DNA of 43,980 nucleotides from Jeotgalibaca caeni (lineage in GTDB: Bacteria; Bacillota; Bacilli; Lactobacillales; Aerococcaceae), in assembly GCF_028863945.1 (NCBI RefSeq), contig NZ_JARBEA010000016.1, positions 1 to 43,980 of the forward strand, written 5' to 3'. The notes under the pieces are model-generated. The model made no database searches and was not told the origin of the DNA. It saw only the letters and a program-made list of their open reading frames with translations. A program made the translations under genes and the position numbers. How positions within the stretch are numbered: position 1 is the stretch's first letter; the number at the start of each line of letters is the position of its first letter. Positions 1-10,993 of this stretch are shown in pieces.

Positions 1-275
1 ACATGATGAGCAGAATAGCTCTTTTTTTGCTGACTTGATGTTTTGCGGCACAAGTGCCGACTTAATTGTGTGCATCCATAAGGATGCCCTGCACGTTTGG
101 TTCGTTCATTCTTTGTTCAGTTTTCAAAGGTCAATCCGTTATCACGTCCAGCGTGTAACACACTCTGTGACAACTTCTTAATAATAACATCTCTGCTCCC
201 TTATGTCAACAACTTTTTAAGAAGTTTTTTAAGAAAGTTTTTTTGAAATGGTGTCTCGTGTTTCGAGAACTTTTA
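1..275 (-). other. Leader of an rRNA operon (16S gene beyond left edge)
   Basis: Read on the minus strand, this stretch carries the phrase TTTGAAAACTGAACAAAG followed by GACGAACC-like and GTGCAGGG text, which I recognise from leaders just upstream of 16S rRNA in enterococci and relatives. Tandem promoters lie upstream of it. The 16S gene itself is not in the window, so the call rests on the leader and promoters only. No open reading frame of note lies in positions 1-480. Confidence 0.75.
181..209 (-). promoter_or_regulatory. rRNA operon promoter P2
   Basis: On the minus strand a perfect -35 TTGACA (204-209) is separated by 17 bases from a -10 TATTAT (181-186). It reads toward the left edge and the expected 16S gene. 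Confidence 0.8.
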
Positions 276-276
276 T

Positions 277-305
277 ATAATACCATCTGTAGAAACTTCC
301 GTCAA
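277..305 (-). promoter_or_regulatory. rRNA operon promoter P1
   Basis: On the minus strand -35 TTGACG (300-305), a 17-base spacer and -10 TATTAT (277-282) form a second promoter about 95 bases upstream of P2. Tandem P1/P2 promoters are typical of Firmicute rRNA operons. Confidence 0.75.
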
Positions 306-428
306 TCATTTTCCTTCAAAAAAGTAAAATAATCTGTATTTCTTTCTCTGGTGCATTTCCTATTATCGCACAAATTAGAAAAAATGCAATAGGTAGCGCT
401 TACTTTCATAATATTTATTATATATTAT

Positions 429-478
429 TAAAAAAATCCCTTCCCCTACCATTCACTCTGTAGAAGAAAGGATTCCAT
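429..478 (-). terminator. Terminator after the DUF368 gene
   Basis: On the minus strand an imperfect stem (AATCC..CTAC paired with GTAG..GGATT) is followed by a run of seven T. It lies directly after the stop codon of the DUF368 gene. Confidence 0.7.
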
Positions 479-482
479 TCGT

Positions 483-1373
483 TTATTTTGTTTCGTATTT
501 ATCTTCAATACGGCTGAACCAAAAAGAAAAAATGGTTCCCAGGATAAACATTCCTATCGAGAAAGCAATTGCTGTTCCGAAACTTAATCCGGATTCTGCT
601 AATCCTTCTGTGGTTAATGATGGGAATACCGTAGTAGGGAAAATTGCTAGAGAAGATCCTATTACCATTCCAAGAATGAAATGGTACATTTTTGAATAAA
701 AATGGTCAAAGAGCCAGTTCGCAGCTTTCGCAAAGAGAAGCACACAAATAATGAGGCCAATCGCTAAAGGAATAATCACTCCGAAATCAAATGCAGAAAT
801 TCCTGCTGCCATTTTGTCGTACAAACCAAAGTAAATCAAAAAGTTACTTGGGCTCATTCCCGGTACGATTAAGCCTAATCCGATTAGCGCTCCAGAGAAC
901 ACCCATGCTACGAAGCTAGGCGTTACTTGTGTCAGGCTGGCACTTCCCATCAACATGACGAAGAAAATTCCCAATGCTGCCACTGCAAGAATGATCCAGT
1001 CTGCGCTGTTACGCCCTTCTTTTCCAGCAGTCTTAAATAAGGAGGGGAAAGTCCCGGCTACAAAACCGATAAATAAGCAGGTAAATTGTGCCGCATACTG
1101 TCCAAAGGCTTTTTCTACAAATAAGGAGAAAATAACAATTCCAATCCCCACTCCAATCCCCACAGGAATAAAGTAGCGCACGTTCGCCATAAAGTTTTTA
1201 CGGATATTACCTAAGAAGCGTAAAAGGGGATCATAGATATTGAAAATAACGGCTAAAACTCCCCCGGACAATCCTGGTAAAATAGCTCCTACTCCTACAG
1301 CGATCCCTTTTAACATCCGAATCAACCATTTCGTTGGATTATCTTCTTCTAGTACTTCATTATGTTGTTCCAT
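483..1373 (-). CDS. DUF368 family membrane protein, polyprenyl-phosphate translocase type
   Basis: This is a polytopic membrane protein of about 296 residues matching the DUF368 family. Members have been linked to flipping undecaprenyl phosphate back across the membrane for wall synthesis; that role is family knowledge, not visible here. The glycine-rich segment GILPGLSGGVLAV-type near the N-terminus and its partial echo further on (GLIVPGMSPSNFL) suggest an internal duplication. I chose the ATG at 1373 because GAAGGTG sits 9 bases upstream and a TATAAT box (1423-1428) would otherwise fall inside the gene. The longer frame reaches 1445 but lacks a ribosome site. It has its own promoter and terminator, so it is probably monocistronic. 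Confidence 0.8.
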   Translation of the reverse strand: MEQHNEVLEEDNPTKWLIRMLKGIAVGVGAILPGLSGGVLAVIFNIYDPLLRFLGNIRKNFMANVRYFIPVGIGVGIGIVIFSLFVEKAFGQYAAQFTCLFIGFVAGTFPSLFKTAGKEGRNSADWIILAVAALGIFFVMLMGSASLTQVTPSFVAWVFSGALIGLGLIVPGMSPSNFLIYFGLYDKMAAGISAFDFGVIIPLAIGLIICVLLFAKAANWLFDHFYSKMYHFILGMVIGSSLAIFPTTVFPSLTTEGLAESGLSFGTAIAFSIGMFILGTIFSFWFSRIEDKYETK

Positions 1374-1533
1374 TCCTCTGTTCACCTTCGTTTCTTCTTT
1401 ACTATTTTTCATACACTTTTCTATTATAGCGAAACATCCGAGCAATGAAACTAAGATTCCCTAAAATTTTCTTCTTTTCTAAAATGGGAAACCGGTTTTT
1501 CTGCGTATCTTATAGAAGAAAGGAAGTGAAAAA

Positions 1534-2244
1534 ATGTATGTTTTGTATGGTGGTTTTATCTTTATGGTAGGAGGGTGTCTGGCTTCGTTCTTCTATCTAT
1601 TGGCTGACCGTCTCCCTAGGAAGGAAAGAATCGGCTGGTCACGTTCGCATTGTGACACGTGCCATCACGTCTTGTCTCCCCTTACTCTCATTCCGGTTCT
1701 TTCATTTCTCTGCTTAGGAGGGAAATGTCGTTATTGTCATACGAAGTTCTCTCCTCTTTATCTATTTTATGAGGCAGTAGGAGGAACTTTAGTGATTTAC
1801 CTTACTTGGCACTATCCTGATGCATATGGGAATTGGTTTTTGTATCTCCTCCTCTTCCTCATCGCAGTCGTTGATCAGCAGCATTTTATTATTCCAGACC
1901 TCTTCCAAATTGGGTTGTTCCTATTAATCTTGGCATCCCATCACTCTAACGGGCAACTAGGCAATCCTGCTTATTTACTAGGTGCCTTTGCCATGTTACT
2001 GGTGAGCGGTATTTCTGCCTTATTGGTACGTGATGGGCTTGGCGGAGGAGATATCAAGTTACTGGGTCTATTTGGGTGGGCGTTAGGCTTCCATGGTGCA
2101 ACGCTTGTCCTATTTCTCGCCTCTTTAATGGGGCTCTCCTCTATTTTTATGAGACATCACTCTAACAAGGAACAGCTCCATGCACCCATTCCCTTCGGAC
2201 CCTTCTTAGTACTGGCCTTCTTCTTCGTACGGGAAATAGCATAA
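1534..2244 (+). CDS. comC: Type IV prepilin peptidase, ComC type (A24 family)
   Basis: This membrane aspartyl protease would cleave and N-methylate prepilin-like proteins of a competence pseudopilus. The 236-residue protein shows both hallmark domains. The N-terminal methyltransferase/zinc part has two CxxC pairs (C40/C43 and C65/C68). The peptidase part has the aspartates D114 (VVDQQHFIIPD) and D173 (GLGGGDIKLL). Length and order are normal. GGAAGTG stands just before the ATG. It converges on rpoC with a shared terminator. No pilin operon (comG) is in the window, so its substrate cannot be seen. The sigH gene at 21.5-22.1 kb is the other competence-related gene here. Confidence 0.88.
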   Translation: MYVLYGGFIFMVGGCLASFFYLLADRLPRKERIGWSRSHCDTCHHVLSPLTLIPVLSFLCLGGKCRYCHTKFSPLYLFYEAVGGTLVIYLTWHYPDAYGNWFLYLLLFLIAVVDQQHFIIPDLFQIGLFLLILASHHSNGQLGNPAYLLGAFAMLLVSGISALLVRDGLGGGDIKLLGLFGWALGFHGATLVLFLASLMGLSSIFMRHHSNKEQLHAPIPFGPFLVLAFFFVREIA

Positions 2245-2249
2245 AAAAA

Positions 2250-2277
2250 GGCAGAGGCGCTTATCGCAGCCTCTGCC
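2250..2277. terminator. Bidirectional terminator between comC and rpoC
   Basis: A 9-bp stem GGCAGAGGC/GCCTCTGCC with a 10-base loop is flanked by an A run on the left and T-rich sequence on the right. The minus-strand U tract (six T) is the stronger, so it mainly ends rpoBC transcripts. Confidence 0.88.
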
Positions 2278-2294
2278 TTTCATTTCATTATCGA

Positions 2295-5200
2295 TTATTC
2301 TTCGGTTCCTGCAGCAGGTGTTGATTTGATGCTGTATGCACTTTTGGTACCTACATTGACTGCTTGAGGTTCCATCTTGCGGTAACGAGCCATACCCGTA
2401 CCAGCAGGGATGGTTTTCCCGATAATAACATTTTCTTTCAGACCAAGTAATTCGTCTGTCTTGCCGCGTAGTGCAGCATCTGTCAATACACGAGTTGTTT
2501 CTTGGAAGGAAGCAGCAGATAGGAAGCTGTTTGTTTCCAAAGAAGCTTTTGTGATACCAAGAAGGACGGGACGAGCCGTTGCTGGAATTTCTCCTGCACG
2601 GATACTTGCCGCGTTACGGTCAGTAAAGTCCGCGATATCCATCAATGTACCTGGTAGGATATCTGTTGAGCCTGGATCCATGATGCGTACTTTACGCAAC
2701 ATTTGACGAACCATAACCTCAACGTGCTTGTCGCCGATTTCTACCCCTTGCATACGATATACTTTTTGTACTTCGCGTAGTAAGTAGGTTTCAACGGACA
2801 ATACGTCACGGACACGTAGCAACTCTTTCGGATCGATTGATCCTTCTGTTAGAGGAGCTCCACGGTGAACGTAGTCGCCTTCTGATACTTTCATACGAGA
2901 TGTAAATGGTACAGAGTATGTACGAGTATCGGTCATTCCTTTTACAGTTACTTCCTTCGAACGTTCTGCTGCATTTTCATCGATGGAGATTACTTCACCG
3001 GTTACTTCTGTAATAACAGCTTGTCCTTTTGGATGACGTGCTTCAAAAATTTCTTGAATACGAGGAAGACCTTGTGTGATGTCGTCTCCGGCAACCCCAC
3101 CTGTATGGAATGTACGCATGGTCAATTGAGTACCTGGTTCACCGATGGATTGTGCAGCAATGGTTCCGACTGCTTCCCCAACTTCAACTTCATTACCTGT
3201 TGCCAAGTTCATACCGTAGCAATGCTTACATACGCCGTGACGTGTGTTACATGTAAATACGGAACGAATGGTAACTTGTTCGATACCAGCTTCAATCACT
3301 TCTTTTGCTAAATCTTCAGTAATTAATCCGTTATGCGGAACGATTACTTCGCCTGTTGCTGGATGAACAATGGATTTTTGCGCATAGCGCCCAATCAAAC
3401 GTTCTTCCAAAGCTTCAATAATTTCGTTACCGTCACGAATTGCTTGAATATTCAAACCTTCATCTGTTCCACAATCGTCATCACGAACGATCACATCTTG
3501 TGCTACGTCAACCAAACGACGAGTTAGGTAACCCGAGTCAGCGGTCTTCAAGGCGGTATCGGTCATCCCTTTACGCGCACCGTGAGTGGAGGAGAACATT
3601 TCTAGAACGGTCAACCCTTCACGGAAGTTGGAGATAACAGGTAATTCCATGATCTTCCCACTTGGAGAAGCCATCAAACCACGCATCCCTGCAAGTTGCG
3701 TAAAGTTGGAGATGTTACCACGAGCTCCAGAGTCACTCATCATGAAGATTGGGTTTTCTTGTTTCAAGGATTCCATTAGATCGATTTGGATTGCATCTTT
3801 CGCTTGGTTCCAAGTATTAATGATGTTGTTGTAACGCTCATCGTCAGAAATCAAACCACGACGGAATTGTTTGTTTACCGCTTCTACCCGTTTGTGGGCC
3901 GTGTCGATAATCGCTTGTTTGCTTTCCAATACTAAGATGTCAGCAATCCCAACGGTAATTCCAGAACGAGTGGAGATATGGTAACCCAAGTCTTTCAAGT
4001 TATCCAACATCTTCGAAGTTTCGGTTACTTGGTATTTCTTGAAGACTGCTGCGATGATATTTCCTAGATTTTTCTTCTTGAATGGTCCAATAATTGGTTG
4101 GTTTTCGATGAATTCCTTCACGTTTGTTCCCAATTCAACAAAGTACTTATCTGGTGTTGCTTCTTCTAGGTTTTCTTGTGTTGGTTCGTTCAAGTATGGG
4201 AATTCATCTGGCATGATCTCGTTGAACATGACTTTCCCTACTGTCGTTACCAATAGTTTGTTCTTTTGGCTATCTTTCCAAGGTTTAGCCGGCAAGGATT
4301 TGGTGTAGATCGCAATCCGCGTATGTAAATGAACGTAACCATTTTCGTAGGCCATGACTACTTCATTTGGATTCGCGAAGATCATTCCTTCTCCATTTTT
4401 TCCTTTTTCTTCCATGGTTAAGTAGTAGTTCCCTAAAACCATGTCTTGAGAAGGAGTTACAACTGGTTTACCGTCTTTTGGATTCAAGATATTTTGGGCA
4501 GCAAGCATCAATAAACGTGCTTCTGCTTGTGCTTCTTCACTCAGTGGAACGTGAACCGCCATTTGGTCTCCATCAAAGTCAGCATTGTATGCTTCACAGA
4601 CAAGTGGATGCAAACGAATTGCTTTCCCTTCAACCAATACAGGTTCAAAGGCTTGGATTCCTAATCTATGCAAGGTTGGTGCGCGGTTCAACAGAACCGG
4701 ATGCTCACGGATTACATCTTCTAATACATCCCACACATCTTCGTCCATACGGTCGATTTTGCGTTTTGCATTTTTGATGTTTCCAGCTAGATCACGTGCA
4801 ACTAATTCTTTCATCAAGAATGGTTTGAATAATTCCAAAGCCATTTCTTTTGGTAGTCCACATTGGTACATTTTTAGGAATGGACCAACAACGATAACGG
4901 AACGGCCGGAGTAGTCAACCCGTTTACCCAGCAAGTTTTGACGGAAACGACCTTGTTTCCCTTTCAACATGTGGGAGAGTGATTTCAATGGACGGTTTCC
5001 TGGTCCTGTTACAGGACGGCCACGACGACCATTATCAATCAACGCATCAACTGCTTCTTGCAGCATCCGTTTTTCGTTTTGAACAATGATGTTTGGTGCA
5101 TTCAAATCCAACAAGCGTTTCAAACGGTTGTTACGGTTAATGACACGACGGTATAAGTCATTCAGGTCACTCGTTGCAAAACGGCCACCTTCTAATTGAA

Positions 5201-5924
5201 CCATTGGACGCAAGTCTGGTGGGATGACAGGAATAACATCCATAACCATCCATTCTGGTTTGTTGCCAGAACTACGGAAAGCATCCAAAATATCCAAACG
5301 ACGAATCGCACGCGTCCGTTTTTGACCGGTCGCTGTTTTAAGGATTTCTTTTAATTCTTCACATTCTGTGTTTAGGTCAACGCGTTGCAGTAATTGTTTT
5401 ACTGCTTCCGCACCCATAGCAGCATGGAAGCTGTTGCCGTATTGAGACCGTTTGTCACGGTACTCACGTTCAGTCAACAATTGTTTTGATTCAAGTGTTG
5501 TGTCACCTGGTTCGATAACTACATAGCTTGCAAAGTAAATGATTTCTTCAAGGGCACGCGGGCTCATATCTAATACAAGACCCATCCGGCTTGGAATTCC
5601 TTTGAAATACCAAACATGCGTTACAGGTGCTGCTAATTCAATGTGTGCCATGCGTTCCCGACGTACTTTCGAGCGGGTTACTTCTACGCCACAGCGATCA
5701 CAAACAATCCCTTTGTAACGGATTCCGTTGTACTTGCCGCAAGAACATTTCCAGTCTTTTTGTGGTCCAAAAATTCGTTCACAAAAGAGTCCATCTTTTT
5801 CTGGTTTTAATGTCCGGTAGTTGATGGTCTCTGGTTTTTTAACTTCCCCGTAAGACCATGTGCGGATTTTATCAGGTGAAGCCAGAGAAATTTGCATTGT
5901 TTCAAAATTATTAACATCTATCAA
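2295..5924 (-). CDS. rpoC: DNA-directed RNA polymerase subunit beta'
   Basis: This is the catalytic beta' subunit of RNA polymerase. The active-site motif NADFDGD that holds the Mg ion lies at about residues 447-453. The N-terminal zinc cysteines (C60, C62, C75, C78) are intact. I chose a TTG start at 5924: AGGGAGGG lies just upstream, and the protein then begins [20 protein letters not shown] as in enterococcal RpoC. The frame stays open to an upstream Met at 6026 but without conserved sequence. Length is 1209 residues, usual for the order. It follows rpoB by about 140 bases and ends at a strong terminator. No lesion seen. Confidence 0.97.
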   Translation of the reverse strand: MIDVNNFETMQISLASPDKIRTWSYGEVKKPETINYRTLKPEKDGLFCERIFGPQKDWKCSCGKYNGIRYKGIVCDRCGVEVTRSKVRRERMAHIELAAPVTHVWYFKGIPSRMGLVLDMSPRALEEIIYFASYVVIEPGDTTLESKQLLTEREYRDKRSQYGNSFHAAMGAEAVKQLLQRVDLNTECEELKEILKTATGQKRTRAIRRLDILDAFRSSGNKPEWMVMDVIPVIPPDLRPMVQLEGGRFATSDLNDLYRRVINRNNRLKRLLDLNAPNIIVQNEKRMLQEAVDALIDNGRRGRPVTGPGNRPLKSLSHMLKGKQGRFRQNLLGKRVDYSGRSVIVVGPFLKMYQCGLPKEMALELFKPFLMKELVARDLAGNIKNAKRKIDRMDEDVWDVLEDVIREHPVLLNRAPTLHRLGIQAFEPVLVEGKAIRLHPLVCEAYNADFDGDQMAVHVPLSEEAQAEARLLMLAAQNILNPKDGKPVVTPSQDMVLGNYYLTMEEKGKNGEGMIFANPNEVVMAYENGYVHLHTRIAIYTKSLPAKPWKDSQKNKLLVTTVGKVMFNEIMPDEFPYLNEPTQENLEEATPDKYFVELGTNVKEFIENQPIIGPFKKKNLGNIIAAVFKKYQVTETSKMLDNLKDLGYHISTRSGITVGIADILVLESKQAIIDTAHKRVEAVNKQFRRGLISDDERYNNIINTWNQAKDAIQIDLMESLKQENPIFMMSDSGARGNISNFTQLAGMRGLMASPSGKIMELPVISNFREGLTVLEMFSSTHGARKGMTDTALKTADSGYLTRRLVDVAQDVIVRDDDCGTDEGLNIQAIRDGNEIIEALEERLIGRYAQKSIVHPATGEVIVPHNGLITEDLAKEVIEAGIEQVTIRSVFTCNTRHGVCKHCYGMNLATGNEVEVGEAVGTIAAQSIGEPGTQLTMRTFHTGGVAGDDITQGLPRIQEIFEARHPKGQAVITEVTGEVISIDENAAERSKEVTVKGMTDTRTYSVPFTSRMKVSEGDYVHRGAPLTEGSIDPKELLRVRDVLSVETYLLREVQKVYRMQGVEIGDKHVEVMVRQMLRKVRIMDPGSTDILPGTLMDIADFTDRNAASIRAGEIPATARPVLLGITKASLETNSFLSAASFQETTRVLTDAALRGKTDELLGLKENVIIGKTIPAGTGMARYRKMEPQAVNVGTKSAYSIKSTPAAGTEE

Positions 5925-6066
5925 GGGGCTTCCCTCCCTTTTCTGTGAGCCGCCCATATGCTCATCCTGCTTATCACATGCAATGAATCTTGGAAAAGGT
6001 AGGTCAGGAATAAAAAGGAAAGCCAAAGCGGGTTTCCTTCTTATTTACCTGTCCGAACCATATTTC

Positions 6067-9000
6067 CTATTCTGTTTCTCTTCTTTCCGTTTGCTTGTTC
6101 AAACGTTCGAAGTTTACCACGTCATCTTCTTCATCCATGTCACGCAATTCGATTTCTTCTTGATTTTCGTCAAGAACTTTCATATCTAAACCAAGTGCTT
6201 GTAATTCTTTTACTAATACGCGGAAGGATTCTGGTACGCCTGGCTTCGGAATGGTTTCGCCTTTTACGATTGCTTCGTAGGTCTTCACACGTCCAACAAC
6301 GTCATCTGACTTGTAGGTCAAGATTTCTTGTAACGTATAAGCAGCACCATAAGATTCCAGTGCCCATACTTCCATTTCCCCAAAACGTTGTCCACCAAAT
6401 TGTGCTTTACCACCCAATGGTTGTTGTGTAACAAGGGAGTAAGGTCCAGTAGAACGAGCATGCAACTTGTCATCAACCATGTGGGAGAGTTTCAAGTAGT
6501 ACATAACCCCAACAGAGACACGGTGGTCAAATGGCTCACCGGTTCTTCCATCGTAAAGAATCGTTTTTGCATCTCTAGCCATTCCGGCTTCTGCAACAGT
6601 TCCCCATACGTCTTCTTCGTTCGCACCGTCAAATACTGGTGTTGCTACATAAATGCCAAGCTGACGTGCAGCCATACCTAAATGTAGTTCCAATACTTGT
6701 CCGATGTTCATCCGTGAAGGAACCCCTAGTGGATTCAGCATGATGTCAACTGGTGTACCGTCTGGCAAGTAAGGCATGTCTTCTTCCGGTAAAATACGGG
6801 ATACAACCCCTTTGTTACCGTGACGTCCAGCCATCTTGTCCCCTTCGTTGATCTTCCGTTTTTGGACAATGTACACACGTACGAGTAAGTTTACGCCTGG
6901 AGCCAGCTCATCGCCTGCTTCACGGGTAAATACTTTCACGTCATGCACAATTCCGCCGCCGCCGTGAGGCACACGTAGGGAAGTATCACGCACTTCACGC
7001 GCTTTTTCACCAAAGATTGCGTGCAATAGACGTTCTTCAGCAGAAAGTTCAGTTACACCCTTAGGAGTTACCTTCCCTACTAAGATATCGCCATCACGTA
7101 CTTCAGCTCCGATGCGGATGATTCCACGTTCGTCGAGGTCTTTCAACGTGTCTTCCCCTACGTTCGGGATTTCACGCGTAATTTCTTCTGGTCCAAGTTT
7201 CGTGTCACGTGCTTCTGATTCATATTCTTCAATATGGATGGAAGTGTAGACGTCGTCTTTTACCAGACGTTCGTTCATGATAACAGCATCCTCATAGTTG
7301 TACCCTTCCCAAGTCATGAAGGCTACTAGGATATTTTGGCCAAGAGCCATTTCTCCCTTATCCATGGATGGACCGTCTGCCAATGTATCGCCAGCTTCTA
7401 CTTGGTCGCCAACGGATACAATCGGACGTTGGTTGTAACAAGTTCCAGAGTTTGAACGTTGGAACTTAATTACATTGTATTTATCCAATGATCCGTCTGG
7501 ACGACGTACACGGATTTCTTTTGCGTCTACAAATTCCACGACACCATCGTTCGCACATAGTAATGCAGCTCCGGAGTCATGAGCAGATTTGTATTCCATA
7601 CCTGTTCCAACAAGCGGTGCTTGTGGGTTAATCAACGGTACAGCTTGACGTTGCATGTTAGCACCCATTAAGGCACGGTTGGAGTCATCGTTTTCCAAGA
7701 ACGGGATACATGCGGTCGCAACTGCGACTACTTGTTTCGGTGAAACGTCCATGTAGTCTACACGTTCAATCGGCACTTCCAAGTTATCGTGGATGTAACG
7801 TGCCATGACGATGTTGTTAACAAAGCTGCCGTCCTCATTCAATAAGGAGTTCGCTTGCGCGACTACAAATTTATCTTCTTCGTCAGCGGTCAAGTAATCA
7901 ATTTTATCGGTTACTTTGTGTGTATTCCAGTCAACACGACGGTATGGTGTTTCGATAAAACCATATTCGTTAATCTTCGCATAGGAAGACAAACTGTTAA
8001 TCAAACCGATATTCGGTCCTTCAGGTGTCTCAATCGGACACATCCGGCCATAGTGAGAATAGTGAACGTCACGTACTTCGTATCCAGCACGGTCCCGTGT
8101 CAAACCACCGGGTCCTAAGGCAGATAGACGACGTTTGTGTGTCAACTCACTCAATGGATTGGTTTGGTCCATGAATTGTGATAATTGAGAAGAACCAAAG
8201 AATTCCTTGATGGATGCTACAACTGGACGAATATTAATCAATTGTTGTGGGGTAATGGTAGAAACGTCTTGAATCGACATTCTTTCACGTACCACACGTT
8301 CCATCCGGGACAATCCAATTCTGAATTGGTTTTGCAATAGTTCACCAACTGAACGAATACGACGGTTCCCTAAGTGGTCGATGTCGTCCGTGTTTCCTAG
8401 ACCTTCGTAAAGGTTTAAGAAGTAGTTGATGGAAGCAAAAATGTCAGCCGTTGTCAGGTTCTTGATGCTTTCTTCTACTTCACCGTTACCGATGATGTTT
8501 ACTTCTTTTTCTGGATCTACTTTAGAGTAGACTTTTACTATTTGAACACGAACAGGCTCTGTTACAACTCCGTCATCAGTAGGATGAAGGATCACTTCAT
8601 TCAAGCCGTTGTCAAAGTGGCTGCTCAAACGATCCATTACTTCACGGTTTACTTCTGTTCCTTTTTCAGCCAAAATTTCGCCTGTTTCAGGATCCACAAG
8701 GGTTTCCGCTAAGATTTGGTTATATAGTCTCGTCTTGATGTTTAATTTCTTGTTTAATTTATAGCGTCCAACTGGCGCTAAATCGTATCTTCTTGGGTCG
8801 AAGAAGCGTGCATATAAGAGGTTACGGGAGCTGTCCGCTGTCTTTGGTTCGCCTGGGCGGAGTCGCTCATAGATGTCTTTCAATCCTTCTTCTGCTCTTG
8901 AATCAGAAGAAACTTTATGGACATCTTTTTCCATTGTTAACTTCAAAGTGTCGCTATTTCCGAAAATTTCTAAAATTTGGTCATCGGAACCAAATCCAAG

Positions 9001-9594
9001 TGCACGAATCAAAACAGTCAAAGGAATCTTACGCGTACGGTCAATCCGTACATAAGAGATGTCTTTTGCATCTGTTTCAAATTCCATCCATGCGCCACGG
9101 TTTGGAATCATCGTGTTTCCAAATGTTTCTTTCCCGTTCTTATCGATCTTGTTATGGTAGTAAACCCCTGGTGAACGTACCAATTGAGAAACGATAACCC
9201 GTTCTGCACCGTTGATAATAAAGGTACCCATTTCGGTCATTAGTGGGAAATCTCCAAAGAAAACTTCTTGATCTTTGATTTCACCCGTCTCTTTATTGAT
9301 AAGACGTAGTTTTACATAAATCGGTGCAGAATAGTTTGCATCGTGTTGACGCGCTTCTACTACCGAATACTTAGGCTCTTGTAGCTTGTAATCCAAAAAA
9401 TCTAAGGCCAAGTTGCCTGTATGATCTTCAATCGGCGAAATATCATCAAACATTTCGCGCAATCCTTTATCCAAGAACCACTTGTAGGAATTCGTTTGAA
9501 GTTCAATCAGGTTTGGAAGTTCTAATACTTCATTGATACGTGAGTAACTTCTGCGGGTACGTTGTTTCCCGTACTTAACATTGTGTCCTAACAA
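6067..9594 (-). CDS. rpoB: DNA-directed RNA polymerase subunit beta
   Basis: This is the beta subunit of RNA polymerase. The rifampicin-site cluster ([14 protein letters not shown] through [13 protein letters not shown], about residues 468-497) has the wild-type D, H and S at the three common resistance positions. The motif [15 protein letters not shown] near the C-terminal third is the conserved catalytic-cleft segment. I place the start at TTG 9594 because GAGGGG lies 8 bases upstream; the GTG at 9603 overlaps that ribosome site. Length is about 1175 residues. Transcription comes from a near-perfect promoter at 9839-9867 through a roughly 240-base leader. Confidence 0.97.
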   Translation of the reverse strand: MLGHNVKYGKQRTRRSYSRINEVLELPNLIELQTNSYKWFLDKGLREMFDDISPIEDHTGNLALDFLDYKLQEPKYSVVEARQHDANYSAPIYVKLRLINKETGEIKDQEVFFGDFPLMTEMGTFIINGAERVIVSQLVRSPGVYYHNKIDKNGKETFGNTMIPNRGAWMEFETDAKDISYVRIDRTRKIPLTVLIRALGFGSDDQILEIFGNSDTLKLTMEKDVHKVSSDSRAEEGLKDIYERLRPGEPKTADSSRNLLYARFFDPRRYDLAPVGRYKLNKKLNIKTRLYNQILAETLVDPETGEILAEKGTEVNREVMDRLSSHFDNGLNEVILHPTDDGVVTEPVRVQIVKVYSKVDPEKEVNIIGNGEVEESIKNLTTADIFASINYFLNLYEGLGNTDDIDHLGNRRIRSVGELLQNQFRIGLSRMERVVRERMSIQDVSTITPQQLINIRPVVASIKEFFGSSQLSQFMDQTNPLSELTHKRRLSALGPGGLTRDRAGYEVRDVHYSHYGRMCPIETPEGPNIGLINSLSSYAKINEYGFIETPYRRVDWNTHKVTDKIDYLTADEEDKFVVAQANSLLNEDGSFVNNIVMARYIHDNLEVPIERVDYMDVSPKQVVAVATACIPFLENDDSNRALMGANMQRQAVPLINPQAPLVGTGMEYKSAHDSGAALLCANDGVVEFVDAKEIRVRRPDGSLDKYNVIKFQRSNSGTCYNQRPIVSVGDQVEAGDTLADGPSMDKGEMALGQNILVAFMTWEGYNYEDAVIMNERLVKDDVYTSIHIEEYESEARDTKLGPEEITREIPNVGEDTLKDLDERGIIRIGAEVRDGDILVGKVTPKGVTELSAEERLLHAIFGEKAREVRDTSLRVPHGGGGIVHDVKVFTREAGDELAPGVNLLVRVYIVQKRKINEGDKMAGRHGNKGVVSRILPEEDMPYLPDGTPVDIMLNPLGVPSRMNIGQVLELHLGMAARQLGIYVATPVFDGANEEDVWGTVAEAGMARDAKTILYDGRTGEPFDHRVSVGVMYYLKLSHMVDDKLHARSTGPYSLVTQQPLGGKAQFGGQRFGEMEVWALESYGAAYTLQEILTYKSDDVVGRVKTYEAIVKGETIPKPGVPESFRVLVKELQALGLDMKVLDENQEEIELRDMDEEDDVVNFERLNKQTERRETE

Positions 9595-9833
9595 CTTCTT
9601 CACCCCTCATAAATATTGACAAAAAGAAACAAAACAAATTATTACATTTACGTTACAAAGATTACACTTTGCTAACAAACGCCTGTGTCGACCTGATTTT
9701 TGACAAAAAAAAACCAAAAGAACGATGCAATTTCAGGGAAAATTACTCTGTCTTTTGTTTTTTGTCGTGTGAAATGCTGGTTGGACAATATTTCAACCGC
9801 ACCTCTGAACTATTTGTATTGTGTCCACAGTAT
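9595..9833 (-). ncRNA. rpoB leader RNA with terminator-like hairpin
   Basis: This is the 5' untranslated region of rpoBC. On the minus strand GACAAAAAACAAAAGA (9751-9766) pairs with TCTTTTG plus a run of nine T ending TTGTC (9702-9721), giving a long A/U stem that also supplies a U tract. A family of leader RNAs called Lacto-rpoB is described upstream of rpoB in Lactobacillales. Location and size fit, but I cannot test membership without a covariance model. Confidence 0.55.
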
Positions 9834-9838
9834 ATAAT

Positions 9839-9867
9839 ATTATACTTTTTTCATAGACATTTGTCAA
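9839..9867 (-). promoter_or_regulatory. rpoB promoter
   Basis: On the minus strand: -35 TTGACA (9862-9867), 17-base spacer, -10 TATAAT (9839-9844), both perfect consensus. It lies just past the rsmC-like stop codon, so rpoBC can be made separately from the ribosomal protein genes. Confidence 0.9.
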
Positions 9868-9871
9868 TACT

Positions 9872-10471
9872 TTATTCTTTAATACTTTGAATAATCCAAT
9901 ATCCTTTGTCGCGGGCGATGACTTCTGCATTGCCAAACACTTCTTCCATTTTCTTCTGCGCACTCGGAGCCCCTTGCTTCTTCTGAATAACGGCAGTCAA
10001 GGTTCCTTTTTCTGTTAAGTAATCGTACGCTTCAGCTAGGATTTGGTGGACCGTTTGTTTCCCGGCACGAATGGGCGGATTCGTTACAATGGCAGCAAAT
10101 GTTCCATCAACTGAATCATAAATGGAAGACTCATGAATGGATACGTTTGTGATCTGATTTGCTTTTGCATTTCGTTTCGCTAGCGCCAATGCACGTTCAT
10201 TCACATCTACCATTTCAACGGTTCGGTCTGGATAGGCATGCGCCAAGGAAAGACCAATCGGACCATATCCGCAGCCTACATCCAAGATATTCCCTGGAGC
10301 ATCTGGTGCTTCGAAGGATTCAATCAGCAAACGCGACCCAAAGTCGACAGCGTTTTTTGAAAACACACCTGTATCAGTAGTAAAATGGAAATCTTTGTTG
10401 CGCAAACGGAAGCTCCATGTTTCCTCTTCGCTTTTTGCTGATGGGTTCGTTGAATAATAGTGGTCTGACAT
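9872..10471 (-). CDS. Class I SAM-dependent methyltransferase, RsmC-like (YbxB)
   Basis: This is a 199-residue cytoplasmic methyltransferase of the RsmC/YbxB type, whose relatives methylate a guanine of 16S rRNA. The SAM-binding motif LDVGCGYGPIGLSLA lies near residue 65. The catalytic NPP tetrad-type motif (TNPPIRAGK) is typical of base-N methyltransferases. It is about half the length of E. coli RsmC, as usual for the Bacillus YbxB form, which lacks the duplicated N-terminal domain. It sits between rplL and rpoB exactly as ybxB does in Bacillus. A strong terminator after rplL separates it from the ribosomal genes. The substrate is inferred from family only. Confidence 0.85.
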   Translation of the reverse strand: MSDHYYSTNPSAKSEEETWSFRLRNKDFHFTTDTGVFSKNAVDFGSRLLIESFEAPDAPGNILDVGCGYGPIGLSLAHAYPDRTVEMVDVNERALALAKRNAKANQITNVSIHESSIYDSVDGTFAAIVTNPPIRAGKQTVHQILAEAYDYLTEKGTLTAVIQKKQGAPSAQKKMEEVFGNAEVIARDKGYWIIQSIKE

Positions 10472-10498
10472 TCCTATTCTCCCCTTCCTTTTACGATA

Positions 10499-10530
10499 GA
10501 AAAAGAGGCTGAAGAATTCTTCAGCCTCTT
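10499..10530 (-). terminator. Terminator after rplL
   Basis: On the minus strand GAGGCTGAAGAA pairs perfectly with TTCTTCAGCCTC and is followed by TTTTTC. It should end most rplJL transcripts before the rsmC-like gene. Confidence 0.88.
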
Positions 10531-10544
10531 CGCCTCTAATAGAA

Positions 10545-10913
10545 TTATTTCAATTCTACAGATGCGCCTACTTCTTCTAATTGAGCTTTCAAAGCTTCTG
10601 CGTCTTCTTTAGACAAGCCTTCTTTAACAACGCCAGGTGCTCCGTCAACTACTGCTTTAGCTTCTTTCAAGCCTAGGCCAGTTGCTTCACGAACAACTTT
10701 GATAACTTTGATCTTGCTGTCTCCAGCAGAAACCAATTCTACGTTAAATTCAGTTTGTTCTTCTGCTACTGCTTCTCCAGCGCCACCAGCTGCTGCTACA
10801 GGAGCTGCTGCAGTTACACCAAATTCTTCTTCGATTGCTTTTACTAGGTCGTTTAATTCAAGAACTGTTGCTTCTTTGATATCAGCAATAATTTGTTCTA
10901 CGTTCAATGCCAT
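10545..10913 (-). CDS. rplL: 50S ribosomal protein L7/L12
   Basis: This is the stalk protein of the large ribosomal subunit, which recruits translation GTPases. The 122-residue sequence has the normal layout: an N-terminal dimerisation helix, an Ala/Gly-rich hinge (about residues 34-50) and a C-terminal domain with [20 protein letters not shown] stands before the ATG. It follows rplJ by 80 bases in the same transcript and ends at a strong terminator. Confidence 0.97.
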   Translation of the reverse strand: MALNVEQIIADIKEATVLELNDLVKAIEEEFGVTAAAPVAAAGGAGEAVAEEQTEFNVELVSAGDSKIKVIKVVREATGLGLKEAKAVVDGAPGVVKEGLSKEDAEALKAQLEEVGASVELK

Positions 10914-10993
10914 GATATGTTTCCTCCATTAATTTATATTTTTTTGGTTTTTGGTTGGTTTCTTAACAGAAACCGAGTCGTACATAACGATGC

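Noticed and set aside
391-404. cre-like AGTAAGCGCTACCT (minus strand) upstream of the rRNA promoters
   Set aside because: Only 12 of 14 positions match and it lies about 85 bases upstream of P1, next to a terminator; no regulated gene fits.
2410-4914. Many plus-strand open frames opposite rpoC (and likewise opposite rpoB and the ribosomal genes)
   Set aside because: They lack ribosome sites and family similarity and follow the codon bias of the opposite strand; they are shadows.
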